This document shows positions 27,977 to 37,602 of a stretch of 38,441 nt of DNA, in pieces (position 1 is the first letter of the stretch; every line of letters starts with the position of its first letter). A program made the translations under genes and the position numbers. The notes under the pieces are model-generated. The model was given only the letters and a program-made list of their open reading frames with translations. It did no database searches and was not told the DNA's origin. The DNA is from an uncultured Pleurocapsa sp. (GTDB lineage: Bacteria; Cyanobacteriota; Cyanobacteriia; Cyanobacteriales; Xenococcaceae): the NCBI GenBank assembly GCA_937884735.1, contig CAKZYI010000683.1, positions 1 to 38,441 on the forward strand. The letters are read 5' to 3'.

Positions 27977-28059
27977 TAATCCAGTTATTTGAAAATTAGA
28001 GCTAGGAAATCAGTATATCTTTATCAGTAGATAATCTAGATAATCGATCATTCATTGTC

Positions 28060-29520
28060 CTAGATTTCGGCTTCAACAGCTAATGTCTCCAAGGCAAAAT
28101 CACTAACAATAGAATGCCCTACGGCTGTCGGGTGCAGGGTATCGAAGAAGAAGAATTCTTCAGGATTAGCACCCGCAGTGGGAGTAAATGTTAGAGGATC
28201 TAAGAAAGAATCTGTGACGTTAGTTAAACCAAATTCCTCTGGGTTAGCCACAACATCATCAAATAAACTACCTACGCCCAAAAGGGTTATATTAGCACCA
28301 GTCAAAGAATCTTCTAACTCATCTATAGTAGAATCTAACAGTAAATTGTGAGTGTCCGATAACTGTGACAATTGCTCTGGAGATGCAGGTAGGTTGGGAT
28401 TGTTGGCTTCGGGTAGTAATCCCAAATCTGGCAGATTAAGTACTAGAAAATCGCGCGCCCCTATATCGTAAAGCGACCCTATTTCGCTCTCAATATTGTC
28501 AACTACCTGTTGAGGATCTATATTTCCATCAAAGTAATCATTGCTTCCCGCCCAAAAAACATAAAGAGCATCTTCATCCGCTGCTTGATTAGCCTGTAAA
28601 TGATCTGCAACGAAAAATTCAACCTGAGTTTCTACTCCTGGAACAAAGCTACCTAATTCTCCCGCTCCGCTGGCACCAGTGGTTGCTAAACCATAGCTAA
28701 AGTTTACGCTTTGATTGGTGGTATTACCATTGAAAAAAGGACTAATAACGGGATTTCCATCAATAATAGTAAGGGGACTAAGAATGTCTGAATCTGGACT
28801 AACAAAGGACAATTCCGTAGCAGGGGTTAATTCTAGATTTAAACCTTCTGCTAGATTATCAATCCAAATTTTACCATTAGAAAAACGTCCTTCAAAGAAA
28901 GGTGGACTAGGAGGAATAACGGGAATACCAGCAGCACTGCTGGCATTAAATAGATTACCTGTATCTACCAGGCTATCGCCAAAAACATATATATTACTGA
29001 AAGAATCGGCTTGAGCAGTAGAAAAATCAATCCCTGTTACTGCACCGCTACCAGCCAGATCGATATCCACACTAGCAACATTTTCAATATTAAAATCAAT
29101 CTCTTGGAAACTATTTTCACCTAAGTTGGCAATTTCTACTGTTTCAATTAGGTTGGAGTCTTGATCATAGAATGCGATCGAGCTACCCGACTCATCAATA
29201 TCAAGTAGCCCAATATTATTAACCGTAACTAAATCATCAAAATTAAAACTGATAATTCCTCCTGCTGCATTGTCATCAGGATCTAAACTATCTCCATCTT
29301 CTGAAATAATTAAGACATTACCTAAGTCATCACTGCCAAGGTCAAAGTCTTCACCTGTAACATTGCCCGTGTCAAATAGCATAACGCCAAATTCAGATGA
29401 GGTTGAGATTTCAACGCCATCATATTGATCTGTAATAATATTTCCCGCTGCTAAATTTGAAGCGTCAAAGTCAATTGCAACATCGGAAGTTAATGAGGGA
29501 GATGAGCTATTTAAAGTCAT
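28060..29520 (-). CDS. SGNH/GDSL esterase with an acidic N-terminal domain
   Basis: A protein of about 486 residues; I chose the ATG at 29520 (MTLNSSSPSLTSDVAIDFD), with GAGAAA upstream, over a TTG six codons earlier. Residues about 10-165 are a beta-rich, very acidic domain containing GVMLFDTGNVTGEDFDLGS, VLIISEDGDSLDPDDNAAGG and LLDIDESGSS, a module common in exported bacterial proteins. Residues about 180-480 are a GDSL hydrolase: block I VFGDSLVDTGN (nucleophile Ser), the Gly region NFSYGLATTGASGAG, block III WAGSNDYF and block V FFFDTLHPTAVGH (Asp and His). It should hydrolyse ester or lipid bonds. There is no Sec signal and no Cys, so type I secretion or another route is possible. It follows the polyferredoxin chimera by 28 bases. 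Confidence 0.85.
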   Translation of the reverse strand: MTLNSSSPSLTSDVAIDFDASNLAAGNIITDQYDGVEISTSSEFGVMLFDTGNVTGEDFDLGSDDLGNVLIISEDGDSLDPDDNAAGGIISFNFDDLVTVNNIGLLDIDESGSSIAFYDQDSNLIETVEIANLGENSFQEIDFNIENVASVDIDLAGSGAVTGIDFSTAQADSFSNIYVFGDSLVDTGNLFNASSAAGIPVIPPSPPFFEGRFSNGKIWIDNLAEGLNLELTPATELSFVSPDSDILSPLTIIDGNPVISPFFNGNTTNQSVNFSYGLATTGASGAGELGSFVPGVETQVEFFVADHLQANQAADEDALYVFWAGSNDYFDGNIDPQQVVDNIESEIGSLYDIGARDFLVLNLPDLGLLPEANNPNLPASPEQLSQLSDTHNLLLDSTIDELEDSLTGANITLLGVGSLFDDVVANPEEFGLTNVTDSFLDPLTFTPTAGANPEEFFFFDTLHPTAVGHSIVSDFALETLAVEAEI

Positions 29521-29548
29521 TAGATATTTCTCGAACAATAGGTTTGTA

Positions 29549-32077
29549 TTAAAAGCCTACAATAACTTGCCACATCAATGCTACTAAAGTAGTAATAGCG
29601 AAATGCTGGGGTAAAAGATATTTGAATGGCTGACGAGCAATCTTTTGAGTTAAGAGAATAGATAGCAACATCCCCGCTATTAAAGTTGCACCCTGCAAAA
29701 AGGCAATCACTGCTGGATGGGCAACTAAGATAGGCAAACTTGCACCATCTAAACCAAAAGTCGCCATTGTGACGGGTAGTATTTTTCCTCCTTCCCCTAA
29801 ACCCAAACGGAGATAGTGGGCTAAGTTACCCGCTAATACCAGAGGTAAATATCCATAGGCTAATTCAATAAACTTGCGGGGTTTGTATTTATTGTTTAGT
29901 TTGCTAATAAATGCGATCGCATTTTGGGCTAAAAAGGGAATTACCGTCGGCAAGATGAGGACGATAATAGATACTAAGGCATGATTGCTAAATCGATCTA
30001 AATGTAAGTTTGAACTCAGCTTAGTTGCTATTTCTGGCAAGCGATGAAGAAAGACAACATCTAACAATAAAAATAGTAGAGCCACTTCATAATTGCGGGG
30101 AGTATGAGTTGTCCATAGTTCAATTCCTGGTGGACGCAGATTGAATTCTACAGATCTATGGGGACAGGCTTTCAAACAAGTCATGCACAATATACAGTCA
30201 CGGTTTTCTGTTAGCTGTGCGGGGTGAGAATAAAGAGGACATCCGTTGGTTTCTTGTCCTTCTCCTTTGGCTATGCCACCCTTATAACATTGATAGGTAG
30301 TGCATTCTGCCGAACATGTACCTTGTTGCGCTCGCAATTCGGTCATCGAAAGTTTGGCAAACAGACCATTCATTCCACCAATGGGACATAGATAGCGACA
30401 CCAAAAACGACGCTCAAAAATAGCAGAAAATATCATTGCTCCCGCAGTGATTAATAATAGCAAGCAAGCAGAAAGATAAGCGGTATTTTCCAAATTCCAC
30501 AACTCCTCCCACAAGAGAATTAGGGCAAATAAACCAAATAAAAACCAACCTCCCCAATGCTCAGCAGAGTTTCTTGGCCATCTTTTAAGCTGTCTGGGAA
30601 ATAAAATTAGAGATAGTTTTTGGGTAATTTCGCCATAAATCATAAAAGGACATACTGCACACCACAATCGACCCACAAAAGGAAAGGAAATTAGAATTGC
30701 AGGCCACCACCAAGCCCAAAATAAATTGAGTGCAAAGTTTGATTCGCGGGTTTGGGGCGCAATAAATAGAACAAAAACTATAAAAGCAAAAAATGTCAGG
30801 GTAAAACCATAATTTATCTTGTCAGGAAACCAGTCACTCCGTAGAAAATAGCGCAGTCGGGGATATTTATTTAATAAATTTAAACGATACTGTTTCTTTT
30901 TACTTTGACCCTGCCAAACCACCTCTTCTGTAATATCATCACATCCCTGTAGCTGAGTTAAAGCTCGTTCGACAATACTTTCTAATTCTCTTAGGTTATT
31001 AGGAAAATCATAAGACTGAAGATTTCTAATTGCTTCAGGAGTAATGTTAGTTTTCTGGAGACATTTGTTACGTCCAATTAGATTTAAATAATAGTTAATT
31101 TGCTCATCTATATCGGCTTTTCTAACTCTCAAAGGAGGAACTTTAATTAAATTCTCTACGACACAATCGATCGCAGGATTAGTTTGCTCAGAAATGGCAA
31201 TAATTCTGGCTTCAGATATTTTAGTTTTGGGTACTTTTCCCCCAGGACGCATTACAGGAGTATATTTATTTGTTTTAATTAAAGTTGCGATCGCATCTAT
31301 CAATTCTGTGGGCAATAGATGAATATTATTTAAAACTAAAGTGCCTTCCCCCAAGCTAGCAATTAATCCAGGTTTGCCACCGCTACGACCAAACAATTCT
31401 GCCCCACTTGTTTGTAATTTAGCGCAGTCTACTTGAATAATTGGTTGCCGACGATATGCCGAGCCAAAATGAATTAATGCAGCCAGGTTATCTTTTTCCA
31501 ATCCTGGTTCGCCAAATAATAAGACCGATTCTCTAGTAGTGGAAGCCTGTTTTACTTGCGATCGCAATCTTGTTGCGTAGCGACTTTTTCCAATTACTCC
31601 TCGTTTTGCTTTACTAACCAAATATGGTCTAAGAATTGTTTGCCTTTCTTGTTCAAACTCTAATTTATCTGACAATTCTTTAACTTCGTCTGCTAATTCT
31701 TGAGCAAAAGATTGAGCTATTTCTGGATATTGCTTAAGTAACTCTTTGACTTTAAAACTATCAACAAACCATAGCTTTGTTTCAGTAATAGTCTTAACCG
31801 TATATTGAGCCTGTTTGTCTAGTAATAAAGCATATAAATTTAGTACCGTCCCAGAAAGTAAGCTACTTTGACTAGACTGAGATTTACTATCACAAGACAA
31901 CTTACCTGATTGAATAACATATAAACTATCTGGTTTATCATCTTCAGTAATAATAGTTTTGTTTGCTGCAATAGTTTTTTCCGATAACGCAGATGCGATC
32001 GCATTTAATATTTCTGTTGATAAATTACCCAAGCAGGTTTTTTGCTGTAGAAAAGCTAATGTGTCAGCAAGATTCAT
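29549..32077 (-). CDS. Chimera: cNMP-binding domain, degenerate sigma-54-type AAA+ domain, NapH/NosR-like membrane polyferredoxin
   Basis: A protein of 842 residues. Residues about 15-130 are a cyclic-nucleotide-binding fold (SLYVIQSGKL). Residues about 160-390 follow a bacterial enhancer-binding-protein AAA+ domain, but the ATPase motifs are damaged: Walker A is FGEPGLEKDN instead of GESGTGKE, Walker B is LVLNNIHLLP where LFLDEIGEL is expected, and GAFTGA is absent after ELFG. PPLRVRKADID keeps the PPLR-x-R-x-x-D-I segment. From about 420 it has eight or more membrane helices and Cys motifs of NapH/CcoG/NosR polyferredoxins: WCAVCP (473, 476), WCRYLCP (560, 564), C588, C592, C597, C613, and the ferredoxin motif C628-x2-C631-x2-C634-x3-CP (638). 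It should pass electrons through the membrane via two [4Fe-4S] clusters, under control of the N-terminal sensor; that control is inference. No DNA-binding domain is seen. Confidence 0.85.
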   Translation of the reverse strand: MNLADTLAFLQQKTCLGNLSTEILNAIASALSEKTIAANKTIITEDDKPDSLYVIQSGKLSCDSKSQSSQSSLLSGTVLNLYALLLDKQAQYTVKTITETKLWFVDSFKVKELLKQYPEIAQSFAQELADEVKELSDKLEFEQERQTILRPYLVSKAKRGVIGKSRYATRLRSQVKQASTTRESVLLFGEPGLEKDNLAALIHFGSAYRRQPIIQVDCAKLQTSGAELFGRSGGKPGLIASLGEGTLVLNNIHLLPTELIDAIATLIKTNKYTPVMRPGGKVPKTKISEARIIAISEQTNPAIDCVVENLIKVPPLRVRKADIDEQINYYLNLIGRNKCLQKTNITPEAIRNLQSYDFPNNLRELESIVERALTQLQGCDDITEEVVWQGQSKKKQYRLNLLNKYPRLRYFLRSDWFPDKINYGFTLTFFAFIVFVLFIAPQTRESNFALNLFWAWWWPAILISFPFVGRLWCAVCPFMIYGEITQKLSLILFPRQLKRWPRNSAEHWGGWFLFGLFALILLWEELWNLENTAYLSACLLLLITAGAMIFSAIFERRFWCRYLCPIGGMNGLFAKLSMTELRAQQGTCSAECTTYQCYKGGIAKGEGQETNGCPLYSHPAQLTENRDCILCMTCLKACPHRSVEFNLRPPGIELWTTHTPRNYEVALLFLLLDVVFLHRLPEIATKLSSNLHLDRFSNHALVSIIVLILPTVIPFLAQNAIAFISKLNNKYKPRKFIELAYGYLPLVLAGNLAHYLRLGLGEGGKILPVTMATFGLDGASLPILVAHPAVIAFLQGATLIAGMLLSILLTQKIARQPFKYLLPQHFAITTLVALMWQVIVGF

Positions 32078-32320
32078 ATTTCAGTACCTGATATGAATTA
32101 TCTTTTCTTATCTTAAGCTCTAGTCTAAAAGCCTCAACTGAAAAAATTTAAAAGCTTGCTTAATTTATCTATCGTGTTTTGCTCTTGTCAAAATTGGTCA
32201 GGAATCTTTCCAGATGACAATTGTGCATCTATATAAAATTAAATTTATCGTTATTAATTAAAACAATTGGAAATTGGAGAAATCTATCTTAATAAATATT
32301 GAGTAGCAAGCTTTTGTTCT
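32078..32320. other. AT-rich intergenic region without recognisable features
   Basis: Together with the operator repeats and short leader that follow, the gap between the chimera and the antitoxin gene is 318 bases. In this first part I see only AT-rich DNA that must contain the promoter of the leftward chimera gene. No RNA gene, terminator or open frame with protein-like composition is visible. Confidence 0.4.
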
Positions 32321-32360
32321 GGTATGTCATGGTATGTCATGGTATATTATGGTATGCTGA
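32321..32360 (+). promoter_or_regulatory. Four exact 10-bp direct repeats upstream of the toxin-antitoxin pair (probable operator)
   Basis: GGTATGTCAT occurs twice, then GGTATATTAT and GGTATGCTGA, all in 10-base register. The shared core is GGTAT. Spacing of one helical turn places each core on the same DNA face, the usual arrangement for stacked ribbon-helix-helix dimers. The array ends 35 bases before the antitoxin ATG. Confidence 0.7.
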
Positions 32361-32395
32361 AAAAATAAATAAACACTAAGCTAAAGACACTCTTT

Positions 32396-32626
32396 ATGAA
32401 CACGTCTTTACATTTACCAGATGACGTAGCCAAAAGACTTGACGCGTACATCTCTCAAAATAAAGAAAAAATAAGCAGAAACAAAATAATAGTTCGCGCC
32501 ATAGAAGAAATGCTCGAAAGAAATAAACCTAAATCACAATGGAGTGACGAAGTTCTTAACTGGAAGGGAGAACCAGGTTTAGAGTTAGACAGAGAAAGCC
32601 AAGATTGGGGGGACTTTTCATTTTGA
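32396..32626 (+). CDS. Ribbon-helix-helix antitoxin (VapB-like)
   Basis: A protein of 76 residues. The N-terminal part MNTSLHLPDDVAKRLDAYIS, then KISRNKIIVRAIEEML, is the CopG/Arc-type beta strand plus two helices that bind DNA as a dimer. The acidic, Trp-containing tail (QWSDEVLNWKGEPGLELDRE and on) should wrap and inhibit the toxin. Its stop TGA overlaps the TTG start of the toxin gene (TTGA at 32623-32626), so the two are translationally coupled. It probably represses its own operon through the four 10-bp repeats just upstream. Confidence 0.85.
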   Translation: MNTSLHLPDDVAKRLDAYISQNKEKISRNKIIVRAIEEMLERNKPKSQWSDEVLNWKGEPGLELDRESQDWGDFSF

Positions 32627-33027
32627 AATATCTTTTAGACACGAATACTCTTTCTGATTATCTCAAAGGAGATAAATCTGTAATTAAAAACCTCCACTAT
32701 AATTCTCCTGACGATCTAGCTATATCAAGTATTACTAAGTGGGAAATAGCTTATGGTCTTCAAAAAAAGCCTAGCCTAAAAAAAAAGTACGCGAAGCAAT
32801 TACATGAAATTTATACTCTTACTAATGATTTACCGTTTGATTCTTCAATAGCCCATACAGCAGGTTATGTCAGAAATAATTTAAGACTGGCTGGTACTCC
32901 TATCGGGATTCCCGACGTGCTTATTGCTTCCACTGCTTTATTTTTTGACTTAACAGTCATCACAAGCAACACCAAACATTTTAAACAAATAAAAGAACTT
33001 AACCTTATAAATTGGAGAAAGGATTGA
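32623..33027 (+). CDS. vapC: PIN-domain toxin (VapC-like ribonuclease)
   Basis: A protein of 134 residues starting at TTG 32623, inside the antitoxin stop; a frame open from 32605 adds six codons with no reason to use them. PIN-domain acidic residues are visible: LLDTNTLSDYLKG (Asp near residue 5), ISSITKWEIAYGL (Glu near 42) and GTPIGIPDVLIASTALFF (Asp near 99), followed by ITSNTKHFKQI. The family cuts tRNA or rRNA when the antitoxin is degraded. The layout of antitoxin first, 4-base overlap and operator repeats upstream is typical of vapBC. The target RNA cannot be predicted. Confidence 0.9.
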   Translation: MKYLLDTNTLSDYLKGDKSVIKNLHYNSPDDLAISSITKWEIAYGLQKKPSLKKKYAKQLHEIYTLTNDLPFDSSIAHTAGYVRNNLRLAGTPIGIPDVLIASTALFFDLTVITSNTKHFKQIKELNLINWRKD

Positions 33028-33137
33028 AGAGTATTAAAACTACATCCAACAAAAATATCTAAAGAAACTATTTATTGTTTAAGAAAGTTTGAAGTAATGA
33101 CTTGATATTTTAATTAAAAAGCTAACTCGAAATAGAA

Positions 33138-33641
33138 TTAAGTTAATAATTCTCGTTCAAATGCTTGTCTTAATGCTTCCCTTTCATCTTTCATTTGTTC
33201 GTGTAAAAACCAAGATAGATGCTGAGAGTAATATTCCAGAACTTCTGACCAACTAGTAAAACCGAAATCTTGAATTAAGTTTTTGGGTAAAAATTGACCG
33301 CTGTAATTAAAATGAGCTTGAATTTCTTTCCATTCAAGATATCTAGGTTCTCCAAAATCCCAAGGGCGTTCTCCAGTATCGCAAGTAAGGAATAGAAAAT
33401 GATTTTGATGAAGCTTTATAAAACTACGAACAGGAGGTAATAATGCCTCAATGTAAGGCTGATATGGCACAAAGTTATCTAACGCTTCCTCTAACTGTTT
33501 GCTAGAAACAGGAAAAAGAACCTGATTGGATAAACTAGGAATTTTCTGAGTTTGTAGAAACGGATATTCAATAATAGACCACTTGTGAAGGTCTATAAAT
33601 TCTAAACAATCAGCACAAGCTAAAGCATAATCAATTCCCAT
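33138..33641 (-). CDS. Conserved hypothetical protein with CxxC
   Basis: A protein of 167 residues, soluble, with no signal peptide. It opens MGIDYALACADCLEFIDLHK, with a CADC pair that could bind zinc or take part in a thiol switch, and has TCDTGERPWDFGEPRYLEW in the middle. The C-terminal third is helical. I recall similar cyanobacterial proteins sharing the C-x-x-C-x-E-x-x-D-L-H-K start, but no function. It lies 27 bases after the DUF445 gene on the same strand, probably the last gene of the menG operon. Confidence 0.7.
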   Translation of the reverse strand: MGIDYALACADCLEFIDLHKWSIIEYPFLQTQKIPSLSNQVLFPVSSKQLEEALDNFVPYQPYIEALLPPVRSFIKLHQNHFLFLTCDTGERPWDFGEPRYLEWKEIQAHFNYSGQFLPKNLIQDFGFTSWSEVLEYYSQHLSWFLHEQMKDEREALRQAFERELLT

Positions 33642-33668
33642 TTAAATTTCTTTTTATATTGAACAAAA

Positions 33669-34919
33669 TTAATTAAAAAATAAGATAACTACCTGCAACA
33701 AACCAACAATAAAACCTAATATTCCACCTAAATTAACAATTGCCTGAAGTTCATTTTTAACTATTCCTTGAACAGCATTTTCCAATTCTTCAGGAGAAGT
33801 CGCATTAACTCGATCGATAATTACCTGATCGATAGATAAGATAGGAATAGCTTGAGCTACTAATTTCTCCAAATCCCTTTCTAAATAGCGGTCCAAAACT
33901 AAAGCCAACTCTTGACTAACTACTTCTAAAGAATCATTAATTGTCGGAGAAGACTGTAGACGTTTTAAGATTAGACTTGCTAGGTTTTCCCACTCCACCG
34001 ATTCTCCTAACCTAGTAATTACGTCTCCTCCTTCTTCTTTAATATAATTACGTACCGCTTCGCGCACTGTTTTACGTAACTGTCTGACAGTAGAAACAGG
34101 TAAATTTTGTAAAGAAAGATTGGTTAGCCAGTTTTTGATGCGATCGCGAATTTGAAGAGAATAAGTTAATTCTTGTAGTCTGGCATTAGTTATTTCTGGT
34201 TCATCAATACAAAAAGAGCGCAGCCTAATTAAACTATTGCGCAAACCAAACAAATTTGCCACTACCCAATAAGTACCGCTAGTTTTCTCGCGGAAACCTT
34301 CATCAATAATTTGAATATTGCGATCGCTTAAAAAATCAACAATTGCCCTACGTAAAGTATCAGGAGGAATTACTGCGCCCAAGAGCCAGTCAGCAAATTT
34401 CTTACCTTGAGCATCTTTAAGCTTAAAGTTCAGCAGAATTTGGTCGAAAATTTGATTTAATTGAGCTTCTAAAAAATCATCCTTTCTGGCTAATACCTTA
34501 AGCAACCTGGGCAAAGACTGACTAAACAAGTCTCGCAAAATATTTCCGAGAATTTTAGCTGTTTTTTGTTCGCGATCAGACTTTAGCTGATCCAAAGCTA
34601 ACTTAATCAGCCAAGAAATCGCGCTTTCAATTCGTTCGATTGCCAGAAGCCTCTGAGCTAGCTTTTGTAGCTCGCCAGGGGTAAGTAACGAACCCATAAT
34701 GGTATCCGATACCTTTTGGGCTAGACGCTCTTGATTGCTGGGAATCAAGCCTGGGGTAAAAGGTAATTTACGCTTACCAATATAAATGGGCTTGTAGGGG
34801 CGAAATAGCATCTTGATAGCTATATCGTTGGTGAAATAGCCGATGATGCTTCCCGCTATAGGTGGGACAAAAAATATCCAGAGATTCGTTAGTGCCAAAG
34901 CAGTATGTTGAATCGACAA
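33669..34919 (-). CDS. DUF445 family membrane protein (YheB-like)
   Basis: A protein of about 416 residues. The N-terminal membrane helix (about 8-30) leads into [20 protein letters not shown] and [19 protein letters not shown], the family hallmark, and a second membrane helix closes the protein (about 395-414). The long middle part is helical with predicted coiled coils. Function is unknown; Bacillus YheB and related proteins are linked to the cell envelope. The start is uncertain: no ATG occurs early, so TTG 34919 or a TTG nine codons later is used. It lies 40 bases after menG on the same strand. Confidence 0.85.
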   Translation of the reverse strand: MSIQHTALALTNLWIFFVPPIAGSIIGYFTNDIAIKMLFRPYKPIYIGKRKLPFTPGLIPSNQERLAQKVSDTIMGSLLTPGELQKLAQRLLAIERIESAISWLIKLALDQLKSDREQKTAKILGNILRDLFSQSLPRLLKVLARKDDFLEAQLNQIFDQILLNFKLKDAQGKKFADWLLGAVIPPDTLRRAIVDFLSDRNIQIIDEGFREKTSGTYWVVANLFGLRNSLIRLRSFCIDEPEITNARLQELTYSLQIRDRIKNWLTNLSLQNLPVSTVRQLRKTVREAVRNYIKEEGGDVITRLGESVEWENLASLILKRLQSSPTINDSLEVVSQELALVLDRYLERDLEKLVAQAIPILSIDQVIIDRVNATSPEELENAVQGIVKNELQAIVNLGGILGFIVGLLQVVILFFN

Positions 34920-34959
34920 TAAAAATAAGGACAGCAGAAAATTAATCTTATACTCTATT

Positions 34960-35670
34960 TTATTTAGTTAACACCAATATCCCCATCATTTCACCCATCA
35001 AAGGATAGTGAGTAGTCTGATTAAAACCTGCTGCTTGTGCCAGTTTAACCTGTTCTTTACCCGTAGGAAATCTTTCGACACTGGGATTAATATAGGCATA
35101 TTCTTCCTTCATGCCCATATCTTCGGCAGTGGGAACAACAATATTTGCTAAATACCATTGCTGAAAAGCCTGCATATACTCTTGGCTAGGGCGATGAAAG
35201 TCTAGTATGGCTGCTTTTGCTTTGGGCTTGAGAACACGGTGCAACTCTTTCATAGAAAGGGGAATATTTGTTACATTACGTAACCCGTAACCCATAGTGG
35301 CACAGTCAAACTGATTGTCTTCAAATGGTAACGCTAACGCATCTCCTTCTAGCCATTCTATTGATATATTAGGACATTTTACTCTCTGCCGCGATCGCGC
35401 AATTTCTAATTGTTCGCAAGCAAAATCTATTCCTGTTACTTTCCCCATATTACCTACTCTTTTGGCGAGTAATAAAGCTAAATCTCCGCTACCACAGCAA
35501 ATATCTAAAGCACTATCCCCTTCTTTAGCTTCACTCCATTTGACCGCCATTTTCTTCCAAATGCGATGCTGTCCAAAACTCAAGCGATCGTTCAATTCGT
35601 CGTAAATAGGGGCAATGCGATCGAATATATTTTTTATTTCCGAGGCTTGTGGAGAAGGAGCTGTGGTCAT
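34960..35670 (-). CDS. menG: Demethylquinone methyltransferase MenG/UbiE
   Basis: A class I SAM-dependent C-methyltransferase of 236 residues; ATG 35670 is preferred to a TTG one codon upstream. In cyanobacteria this enzyme methylates 2-phytyl-1,4-naphthoquinone in the last step of phylloquinone synthesis for photosystem I. The UbiE/COQ5 signatures are [20 protein letters not shown] near the start, SAM motif [17 protein letters not shown] (about residue 55), [20 protein letters not shown] and the closing [13 protein letters not shown]. It heads a likely operon with DUF445 (40 bases) and the CADC protein, and is divergent from the SWIM gene over 135 bases. Confidence 0.93.
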   Translation of the reverse strand: MTTAPSPQASEIKNIFDRIAPIYDELNDRLSFGQHRIWKKMAVKWSEAKEGDSALDICCGSGDLALLLAKRVGNMGKVTGIDFACEQLEIARSRQRVKCPNISIEWLEGDALALPFEDNQFDCATMGYGLRNVTNIPLSMKELHRVLKPKAKAAILDFHRPSQEYMQAFQQWYLANIVVPTAEDMGMKEEYAYINPSVERFPTGKEQVKLAQAAGFNQTTHYPLMGEMMGILVLTK

Positions 35671-35805
35671 CAATTTAGATTAGGGGACAATTGTCTATTG
35701 ATCATAAAACACCCCCTCAAAAGAGATTTATTTAGTCCTAAAAACTTAATGAAAGCGATCGCTATTTTAAAAGTAATATGAAAAAAAAGACAGGGTTCTA
35801 GATAA

Positions 35806-37581
35806 ATGTCTATTCCTCAACTCAGCCAAGAAATGATTCGTCAATACGCTACGGATAAATCATGGCGACGGGGAAAGGATTATTACGATCGTGACTGTAT
35901 TCGACAAATTTATCAACGAAAAGAATTAATTACCGCCGAGGTTTTGGGCAACAACGCTCGACCTTATCAAGTTACAGTAGGTTTTGAACAAGATGGACTA
36001 ATCTCCGCTAACTGCAATTGTCCTTATGATTGGGGTGGCTATTGTAAACATATAGTTGCAGTCTTATTAACCTGTTTGCACGAACCAAATAAAATCCAAT
36101 TTCGTCCTAGTTTAGAACAGATATTAGACCGTCTCAACGAAATTCAAACCCAAAACTTAATTCAGAAATTAGTTGCCGATCGACCTGAATTACTCAATGA
36201 TATAGAACGTTTTGCCGATCGCATTGTTCCTCCTGTAGTGGTGGAAACTAAGTCTAATAAATCTTCAAGAAAAGTAACTGTCAACTCTAACGCTATTAGA
36301 TCTCAAGTTAGATATATCTTGGAAGACTCCGTAAGGCATTTTGAATATGGTGGAGAAGAAGATATTGCTAGCGAAGAAATATATAGCTTGATTCAAGACG
36401 CTCAGATGTATACTCAGCAGGGCGATTATGGAAATGCGATCGCAATGTTGACGGCTATCACAGATTCCTGCGTAGAAAATTGGGATGTAGTAGATGAATA
36501 TGGTGTAGATAATGGCGAAGTAGCAAGTCAATTAAGCGACGTATGGTGTGAAACAATTTTAAGTGCGGATCTCGAACAAGGTGAAAAGGTAGACTTGCAG
36601 GTAAATCTAGAATTTTGGCGCAATTCTTGGGGGGAATATTTCGATCTAGTAGGTGCAGCTTTAGAACAAGGTTGGGATTATCCACCTCTTAAAAAAGTAC
36701 TCCAGGGAAATATTACTTCTTCTGGTGCGTGGGAGGGAGAAGCACCTTATTATGCTGACGATCTGGCATTGATTAGACTACAGATTTTAGAAAGACAAGA
36801 GCGTATTGAAGAATATCTTTATCTAGCTGAAGCAGAAGGGCAGGTTATCCTACATTTAACTATGTTGGTGCGCTTAGATCGAATATCAGAAGCTATGCAA
36901 GCAGCACGAAAATCCATGGCTACTAAAGAAGAAGCCTTGGCATTTTCCCAGTGCTTAGTTAATCAACAAAATGCTCAAATAGAAGCCCTGGCGATCGCAA
37001 AACAAGGCTTAGATTTACCAGGAAGATCTCAATACGAACTAGCTAAATGGACTAGTGAAATTGCTCTAGAATTAGACAATCTAATTACGGCAAGGGATTC
37101 TAAGGTAAAAGCTTTTCAAGCTAGCCCTAATTTTGCTGATTATCTTGAAGTAAAAAAACTTGCAGGGGAAAATTGGACAGATATCAAACAAGAATTATTA
37201 GTCACTCTAGAAACTTACGACAGTTGGGGTGCAGAAGAAGCCAAAGTGAATATCTATCTCTATGAAGGAATGGTAGACAAAGCGATCGCAGTGGTAGATA
37301 ACTTTAGTTTTTATGGCAATAATCTTGTTCGTAAAGTTATGGATGCAGCGATTATAGCTAATCCTGACTGGGCAATTAGTAACGCCTGTAAAAGAGCCGA
37401 AGCAATTATTAATGCAGGGAAAGCACAATATTATGATGAAGCGGTTGAATGGTTGGCAAAAGCTCGCAACGCTTTTCTAGCTTCGGAAAGAAAACGAGAA
37501 TGGTCGGATTATCGTGCTAATTTAGTTACTATTCATGGTCGCAAGCGGAAATTTATGGGTTTAATGGCATCCTTGATTTGA
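35806..37581 (+). CDS. SWIM zinc-finger protein
   Basis: A protein of 591 residues. The SWIM finger lies near residues 68-90, with CNCPYDWGGYCKHIVAVLL giving the C-x-C-x(n)-C-x-H zinc ligands; the preceding RRGKDYYDRDCIRQIY and V-x-V-x-F strands are the usual lead-in. The remainder (about 165-590) is acidic and helical, with TPR/HEAT-like repeats (IYSLIQDAQMYTQQGDYGNA, then several E-A-L-A-like stretches). SWIM domains bind DNA or proteins and often work with SNF2-family helicases; none is seen in the window. The next gene begins 21 bases later on the same strand, so the two are probably cotranscribed. Confidence 0.88.
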   Translation: MSIPQLSQEMIRQYATDKSWRRGKDYYDRDCIRQIYQRKELITAEVLGNNARPYQVTVGFEQDGLISANCNCPYDWGGYCKHIVAVLLTCLHEPNKIQFRPSLEQILDRLNEIQTQNLIQKLVADRPELLNDIERFADRIVPPVVVETKSNKSSRKVTVNSNAIRSQVRYILEDSVRHFEYGGEEDIASEEIYSLIQDAQMYTQQGDYGNAIAMLTAITDSCVENWDVVDEYGVDNGEVASQLSDVWCETILSADLEQGEKVDLQVNLEFWRNSWGEYFDLVGAALEQGWDYPPLKKVLQGNITSSGAWEGEAPYYADDLALIRLQILERQERIEEYLYLAEAEGQVILHLTMLVRLDRISEAMQAARKSMATKEEALAFSQCLVNQQNAQIEALAIAKQGLDLPGRSQYELAKWTSEIALELDNLITARDSKVKAFQASPNFADYLEVKKLAGENWTDIKQELLVTLETYDSWGAEEAKVNIYLYEGMVDKAIAVVDNFSFYGNNLVRKVMDAAIIANPDWAISNACKRAEAIINAGKAQYYDEAVEWLAKARNAFLASERKREWSDYRANLVTIHGRKRKFMGLMASLI

Positions 37582-37602
37582 TTAGAATATAGACTTTCTA
37601 TA

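Noticed and set aside
29549-32077. Sigma-54-dependent transcription activator
   Set aside because: No GAFTGA, damaged Walker motifs, no helix-turn-helix, and the C-terminal half is a membrane polyferredoxin.
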